NCBI RefSeq assembly: GCF_010686725.1
Contig: NZ_JAAGWZ010000002.1
Span: 496,001-560,000 of the forward strand
Reading direction: 5' to 3'
From: Galbitalea soli
GTDB taxonomy: Bacteria > Actinomycetota > Actinomycetes > Actinomycetales > Microbacteriaceae
DNA length: 64,000 nt
Numbering within the stretch: the stretch's first letter is position 1; every line of letters begins with the position of its first letter. The notes beneath the pieces were generated by a model. The model was not told where the DNA came from. It was given only the letters and a program-made list of their open reading frames with translations, and made no database searches. The translations under genes were made by a program, and so were the position numbers. Positions 59,732 through 64,000 of the stretch are shown in pieces.

Positions 59732-62458
59732 TCAGCCCGCGGCGATCATCCGCCACAGTCGGTCGCGTGACATCGGGAGCTCCTGGGGCCGGATGCCCAG
59801 CGCATCCCTGATCGCGTTCGCGAGGGCCGGGGCGACCGGGTTGTAGGGGGCCTCGCTCATGGACTTCGCGCCAAGCGGGCCGAGCTCGTCGAAGGTGTCG
59901 GCGAACAGCACCTCGGTGACTGGGATGTCGGAGAACTTGGGAGTGCGGTAGTTGCGGAACGCGTCGGTGATCACGCGGCCCTCGCCATCGAGCATCATCT
60001 CTTCGTAGAGCGCGGTGCCGATCGCCTGAGCGGTGCCGCCCTCGATCTGGCCGCGCAGCTGCTCCGGGTTGAGCACCGTGCCGGCATCCGCCGCCTGGAT
60101 CGACCGCAGGATCTGCACCTCGCCGGTCGCCTCGTCGACGGCCACCTGGAAGGCGTGCACGTTGAACGCGACGGAGCGCGGTGTGCCGTCGTGACTGCCG
60201 TCTGCGATCAGGGGTCCGGCGGCGACCAGCTCGGCGGCGGTGACGAGGCGGTCCCCGACGCGCACGCCACCGGGAACCACGCCGGCAGCTTCATCGCGCA
60301 GCGACTCGTCGTGGCGCTCGGCATCGACCAGGCGCAGCGCCCGCTCGCGCATGGCGGCGGCGAGCTTGTGCGAGGCCGCGAGCAGCGCCTTCCCCGCGAC
60401 GACGACTCCCGCCGAACCGAAGGCGCCCGTGTCGTAGCGGGCGACATCGGTGTCTGACTGCCGGATCCGCACGCGATCCGGTGTGGTGCCCAGCGCCGAG
60501 GCCACCAGCTGCCCGTGCACCGTGGTCGTGCCGTTGCCGAACTCCGCTGTGCCCACGCCGATCGAGTAGTCGCCGTCCGCGAGCAGTTCGACGGTCGTGT
60601 CGGCGAAGTGCCCCCGCGGCGGCATCGTCGCGATCATGGCGAGCGCCACCCCCGTGCCGAGGCGCCAGCGCGGGCCGCTCGGCGGGGTGAGGCCGCCCGG
60701 CGTGCGCAGGGCATCCTGCACCAGGTCGAGGCACTGGTCGAGACCGTAGCTGTTGCCGTAGCCCAGGTCGGTGACCTCGCCGGGGTCGACGACGACCATC
60801 GGCTCCCCGGGCGTGATGACGTTGCGACGGCGGAACTCGAAGGGGTCGAGCCCGCAGCGGCGGGCCAGCTCGTCCATCGCCGACTCGATGGCGAAGATCA
60901 CCTGGCCGAGGCCGTAGCCGCGGAAGGCGCCGGAGGGGAGGTTGTTCGTGTAAACGGACTGCGCATCCACCCGCTTGTTGGGCGCGCGGTACACGCTGAC
61001 GGACTCATGCACGCTGTGGTACATGACGCCGATGCCGTGGTTGCCGTAGGCGCCGGTGTCCATCAGCTGGTCGACCGCGAGGGCGGTGAGGCGGCCCTCG
61101 GCATCGGCTCCCGCGCGCACGGTCACGCGCATCGGGTGGCGAGTCGGCGCGATCGTGAACTCGTCCGTGCGGGTGAACTCGTACTGCACGGGCCGGCCCA
61201 GCCGAAGCACGGCGAGGGTCACGATGTCCTCCGTGAGCAGCTCCTGCTTGCCGCCGAAGCCGCCGCCGACGCGAGCCGTGAACACGCGCACGTGGTCGGG
61301 GTGCAGCGCGAAGACGTGACAGATCTCGTCGCGCACGAGGTACGGCACCTGGCTGGAGGTGCGCAGCACGAGGCGCCCGTCGCGATCGAGCCAGCCGCGG
61401 GTCGCGTGGGTCTCGAGCGAGGCGTGGCTGACCCGCTGGGTGCGCCAGGTGCCCTCCACCGTCGCCGCGGAGGTGGCGAGTGCGGCCTCCACGTCGCCCG
61501 TCTCGCCGTGCATCTCGGCGACGGTGTTGCGCTCGGGGGCGGCGATCCGGCTCTCCATGCCTTTGTCGGCATGTAAGAGGGGCGCCCCCTGGGCGCGCGC
61601 CTGCTCGGGATCGAACACCGCGGGAAGCAGCTCGTATTCGACGACGATCCGCTCCGTCGCCAACTGCGCGGTGCGCACCGAGTCGGCCACGACGGCGGCG
61701 ACACGCTGGCCGCGGAACCGGAGCACCGGGTCGAGCACGAGCGTGTCATCCGGGTCGTCGTTGCGGCTCTCGTGCCGCCCCGTCGAGAACAGGGTGGCGG
61801 GGGAGTCGAGGTGGGTGAGGACCAGCTCGACGCCGGGCATCGCCTCCGCGGCGCTCGTGTCGATGGAGACGATGCGCGCGTGCGGGTGCGGGCTGCCGAG
61901 TACGGCGAGGTGCAGGAGTCCCGTCGTCGTGTGATCGAGGGTGTACTCCTCGCGCCCGGTCGCGACACGCATGCCCGCGGGCGCCCGCACGGAGTGGCCC
62001 GTGGCCTCGCCGGTCGGGGCGGTCTCGGTGTTGGTGACCCCGCAGATCGCGTCGTGGATGGAGCGGTAGCCGGTGCAGCGGCACAGATTGCCCTTCAGTA
62101 GCCGCGGCAGGTCATCCCGGTCGGCGTCGCTGAAGGTCGACGCGGTGACGATCATGCCCGCCGTGCAGAACCCGCACTGGAACCCGGCGGCCGCCACGAA
62201 CGCCTGCTGCAGGGGGTGCGGATGATCGGGCGAACCCAGCCCCGCCACCGTCGTGACCGATCGTCCCTCCAGCCGGTGCGCCGGGTAGATGCACGAGTGC
62301 ACCGCATCGCCGTCGACGAGCACCGAGCAGGCGCCGCAGTCGCCCGCGTCGCAGCCCTTCTTCACCTCGTAGTGCTCGTTCTCGCGCAGGAGCGTGCGGA
62401 GCACCTGCCCCGGCTCGACCTCGACGTCGAGCGGCGTGCCGTTCACCTCGAACCTCAT
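59732..62458 (-). CDS. Xanthine dehydrogenase, fused 2Fe-2S and molybdopterin subunits
   Basis: A 908-residue molybdo-hydroxylase. Residues 1-170 hold two 2Fe-2S clusters: GCDAGDCGACSVL and a later Cys (plant type), then CGFCTAG and CRCTGY. Residues about 180-908 are the molybdopterin domains, with GGGFGGKQE, FRGYGLGQVIFAIE and the active-site Glu in SMSEAPYNPVAPAL. The FAD part is a separate gene. This FeS-Mo fusion resembles the layout of aldehyde oxidoreductase (MOP) rather than the three-gene bacterial xdhABC. The ATG overlaps the FAD-subunit stop. Purine context, XdhC and MocA-like genes favour xanthine as substrate. Confidence 0.87.
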   Translation of the reverse strand: MRFEVNGTPLDVEVEPGQVLRTLLRENEHYEVKKGCDAGDCGACSVLVDGDAVHSCIYPAHRLEGRSVTTVAGLGSPDHPHPLQQAFVAAAGFQCGFCTAGMIVTASTFSDADRDDLPRLLKGNLCRCTGYRSIHDAICGVTNTETAPTGEATGHSVRAPAGMRVATGREEYTLDHTTTGLLHLAVLGSPHPHARIVSIDTSAAEAMPGVELVLTHLDSPATLFSTGRHESRNDDPDDTLVLDPVLRFRGQRVAAVVADSVRTAQLATERIVVEYELLPAVFDPEQARAQGAPLLHADKGMESRIAAPERNTVAEMHGETGDVEAALATSAATVEGTWRTQRVSHASLETHATRGWLDRDGRLVLRTSSQVPYLVRDEICHVFALHPDHVRVFTARVGGGFGGKQELLTEDIVTLAVLRLGRPVQYEFTRTDEFTIAPTRHPMRVTVRAGADAEGRLTALAVDQLMDTGAYGNHGIGVMYHSVHESVSVYRAPNKRVDAQSVYTNNLPSGAFRGYGLGQVIFAIESAMDELARRCGLDPFEFRRRNVITPGEPMVVVDPGEVTDLGYGNSYGLDQCLDLVQDALRTPGGLTPPSGPRWRLGTGVALAMIATMPPRGHFADTTVELLADGDYSIGVGTAEFGNGTTTVHGQLVASALGTTPDRVRIRQSDTDVARYDTGAFGSAGVVVAGKALLAASHKLAAAMRERALRLVDAERHDESLRDEAAGVVPGGVRVGDRLVTAAELVAAGPLIADGSHDGTPRSVAFNVHAFQVAVDEATGEVQILRSIQAADAGTVLNPEQLRGQIEGGTAQAIGTALYEEMMLDGEGRVITDAFRNYRTPKFSDIPVTEVLFADTFDELGPLGAKSMSEAPYNPVAPALANAIRDALGIRPQELPMSRDRLWRMIAAG

Positions 62459-63264
62459 GCGGCCCCTCCCAACTCCTGCCGGATCTCCTCCGCGAAGAGC
62501 GTCGACACGGCGCGGCGCCAGTCGGGCGAACCGTGCGGGTCGTCGTACCACTCCTCGATGCGGCTCATCGCGTCGGCAAGAGCCCGCTCGCTCGGCACCT
62601 CGTCGAAGCGCAGTTGAACGGGCCGCGGCGTGCCCGCGGTGATCGTGATCACCGTCTCGCCGTCAGCGCCCCGCCGGCCGGTGACGAGGGTCCCCGAGCG
62701 GCCGAGCGGCGAGAGCGCGATCCGCCGGAACGCCGTGCGTGAGCGGAGGGCGGCCGTGCGAACCTCGAGGGCGCGCAGCACCTCGCCGGGGGCGAGCCGT
62801 GTGACGCGCACGTCGGTCACGAACTCGGTCACGGGCATCCGCCGTTCACCGCCGTCGGCGGTCCAGATCACCGCGGTGGCATCGAGCGTGCTCATGAGCG
62901 AGGTCATGGCGCCCGCCGGGAGGGCGAGCGCGACGTTGCCCCCGACGGTCGCGACGTTCCAGATCTTCCACGACGCGAGCAGCGAGTCGGCGCAGAGCGC
63001 GATGAGGGGATGCGCGGCCCAGCCGTCGTGCGCGGGCAGGCGCGTGAGCTCGGCGATCGTGCAGGTCGCGGCGACGGTGAGGAGGTCATCCGTCACCGTG
63101 AGCGGCTCCCAGCCCAGCGCGGTGAGGTCGACCAGGCCGGTCAGCCCCTCCTGCGGCTCGGAGAACAGCCAGGTGCCGCCGCCCAGGGGCCGCTCGCCGG
63201 GCGCGAACGTCACCTCGTCACGGGTGGCCGGCACCCGGATCTGCTGCACGGTGATGAGGTCCAT
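62455..63264 (-). CDS. Xanthine dehydrogenase FAD-binding subunit
   Basis: A 269-residue CoxM/XdhB-type FAD subunit: RPLGGGTWLF near the N-terminus, IWNVATVGGNVALALPAGAM for FAD (about residue 100-118) and FRRIALSPLGRSGTL. It passes electrons from the FeS clusters to NAD. First gene of a two-gene minus operon; its start codon at 63264 directly abuts the palindrome at 63265-63283, so the operator probably overlaps the promoter or leader. Confidence 0.88.
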   Translation of the reverse strand: MDLITVQQIRVPATRDEVTFAPGERPLGGGTWLFSEPQEGLTGLVDLTALGWEPLTVTDDLLTVAATCTIAELTRLPAHDGWAAHPLIALCADSLLASWKIWNVATVGGNVALALPAGAMTSLMSTLDATAVIWTADGGERRMPVTEFVTDVRVTRLAPGEVLRALEVRTAALRSRTAFRRIALSPLGRSGTLVTGRRGADGETVITITAGTPRPVQLRFDEVPSERALADAMSRIEEWYDDPHGSPDWRRAVSTLFAEEIRQELGGAA

Positions 63265-63283
63265 ATGTTCATAGAGTCAACAT
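63265..63283. promoter_or_regulatory. Operator-like palindrome at the xdh start
   Basis: ATGTTCATAGAGTCAACAT, second copy of the element at 53281-53299 (14 of 19 identical). It touches the xdh FAD-subunit start codon and lies between xdh and the divergent gene at 63330. Confidence 0.6.
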
Positions 63284-63316
63284 CAGGGATGTGACGGACG
63301 TGTTAACGCGGTCGGG

Positions 63317-63322
63317 GATACT
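63317..63322 (+). promoter_or_regulatory. -10-like hexamer before the 63330 gene
   Basis: GATACT ends seven bases before GTG 63330, suggesting a leaderless transcript. Confidence 0.4.
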
Positions 63323-63329
63323 TGGAGGC

Positions 63330-63845
63330 GTGGCGCGCGACGACGACGAGGATGAGGCCCTCCGCTGGGACGAGGGGGATGACCACACGCACGCCCTCGC
63401 GCGTCCCGCCCGCACCCCGGCGCAGCCCCGCACCCCGCCCCCGCCGCGGGCAGACGCCGACGCCGGGGCAGGCGGAGACGCAGGCGGCGACGCAGGCGCG
63501 GGCGCAGGCGAACGGGCTGACGCCGATGCCGACGCCGAGGCGGAGGTCGATTTCGCTCCGGTCGCCTCCTCCATCCTGCTCGTCACGCTCGGCATCCTCG
63601 GCGGCGTCTACCTCCTCTACACGATCGGCTGGATCGTGTCGCTGCAGCGCCTCGTCTACGCCTCCGGCAGCCCGCTCGACGATGCGGCCTTCGCGGTCGA
63701 GCAGTACCTCGCGGTCGTCGCACCCGCGCTGTGGTTCGGTCTCGCGCTCGCGCTCACCCGCGGCAGGGCCGCGTACCAGCGATTGCTCTGGCTCGTGGGC
63801 GGTGCGCTGCTGCTCATCCCGTGGTCGTTCGTGGTGGGGAGCTGA
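63330..63845 (+). CDS. Two-TM hypothetical protein with acidic low-complexity N-terminus
   Basis: About 171 residues. The first 80 are acidic and then Ala/Asp/Gly/Pro-rich (repeats of DADAGAGGDAG type), probably disordered in the cytoplasm. Two or three hydrophobic segments follow (SILLVTLGILGGVYLLYTI; YLAVVAPALWFGLALAL; LLWLVGGALLLIPWSFVV). GTG 63330 is chosen for the leaderless -10; GTG 63291 is possible. Such proteins occur in many actinobacteria without known role. It is next to another membrane-protein gene one base after its stop. Confidence 0.6.
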   Translation: MARDDDEDEALRWDEGDDHTHALARPARTPAQPRTPPPPRADADAGAGGDAGGDAGAGAGERADADADAEAEVDFAPVASSILLVTLGILGGVYLLYTIGWIVSLQRLVYASGSPLDDAAFAVEQYLAVVAPALWFGLALALTRGRAAYQRLLWLVGGALLLIPWSFVVGS

Positions 63846-63846
63846 G

Positions 63847-64000
63847 ATGACGACACCCGCCCCCGCACGCCCGCGCTACAGCTGGCCCTCGCGCGCCGTC
63901 GCGATCGCGTTCGCGCTGCTCTACGCCTACGTGCTCTGGTCGGCGATCGGCAACCTGATCCTGCTGCCGACCATTCTGGGCGCCGACTCGACGCCGTGGT
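63847..64000 (+). CDS. Membrane protein, 3' end outside window
   Basis: The ATG at 63847 begins MTTPAPARPRYSWPSRAVAI and a hydrophobic segment (IAFALLYAYVLWSAIGNLILL). Only 51 codons are visible. It starts one base after the preceding stop, so the two are likely one operon. Family unknown from this fragment. Confidence 0.6.
   Translation, partial: MTTPAPARPRYSWPSRAVAIAFALLYAYVLWSAIGNLILLPTILGADSTPW

Noticed and set aside
63425-63545. Repetitive GCAGGCG/GACGCC stretch that could suggest a tandem repeat or CRISPR-like array
   Set aside because: Units are short and irregular and stay in one reading frame coding an Ala/Asp/Gly-rich linker; there are no spacers.

Overview
The window is high-GC DNA (mostly GC-rich third codon positions) with gene families typical of an aerobic actinobacterium. 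The mix of short overlapping operons, many start codons sitting 4-8 bases after a -10-like hexamer (leaderless transcripts), an SCO4226-type small protein, a large LuxR-type ATPase and LolA-like/ABC envelope genes fits the Microbacteriaceae or close relatives. That placement is inference from gene content only. No rRNA, tRNA or CRISPR array was seen.

Layout. (1) 1-4763: a lower-GC island with the 3' part of an RHS/YD-repeat gene, two small membrane-protein genes, a frameshifted secreted-protein remnant and an IS3-family element with a CCCAAAA slip site. (2) 4.8-22.9 kb: housekeeping and accessory genes: a frameshifted patatin, a XylF-like sugar ABC transporter, LtrA, an ArsR/SRPBCC pair with a clear operator, a LuxR-type ATPase regulator, a stand-alone IolD, a LolA-like protein with an ABC exporter, and a YbhB-like protein. 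(3) 22.9-30.1 kb: two divergent operons that together encode almost every step expected for ether-lipid synthesis: fatty-acyl reductase, acyltransferase, alkyl-DHAP synthase homologue, a ketone-reducing SDR, and two ferritin-like proteins, one with an intact diiron ligand set. (4) 30.2-36.8 kb: a truncated LigD-like Pol-PE protein, then a ROK regulator divergent from a four-gene sugar/cyclitol oxidation operon. (5) 36.8-63.3 kb: a large purine/N-heterocycle catabolic region. (6) 63.3-64.0 kb: start of an unrelated membrane-protein pair.

How the purine genes work together. Xanthine dehydrogenase (59732-63264, with XdhC and a MocA-like enzyme for its cofactor) would make urate; 8-oxoguanine and guanine deaminases feed it. 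Uricase, HIU hydrolase and OHCU decarboxylase give allantoin; allantoinase and allantoate amidohydrolase open and trim it; a PucG-type aminotransferase recovers the last amino group onto glyoxylate as glycine. A NitT/TauT-type ABC transporter with a CodA-like deaminase and four further enzymes forms one long operon, probably for a related N-heterocycle. Regulators present are an RpiR protein and an XRE-cupin protein; shared palindromic sites upstream of the transporter operon and of xanthine dehydrogenase suggest one regulon.

The most interesting system is the ether-lipid cluster. Its gene set matches, function by function, the eukaryotic FAR1-GNPAT-AGPS-reductase route, and the diiron ferritin-like protein is a candidate for the vinyl-ether (plasmalogen) step in place of CarF/TMEM189. 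This is a hypothesis from gene content; no activity is shown by the sequence. Two likely single-base losses in C runs (near 3352 and 5162) may be real mutations or sequencing errors.
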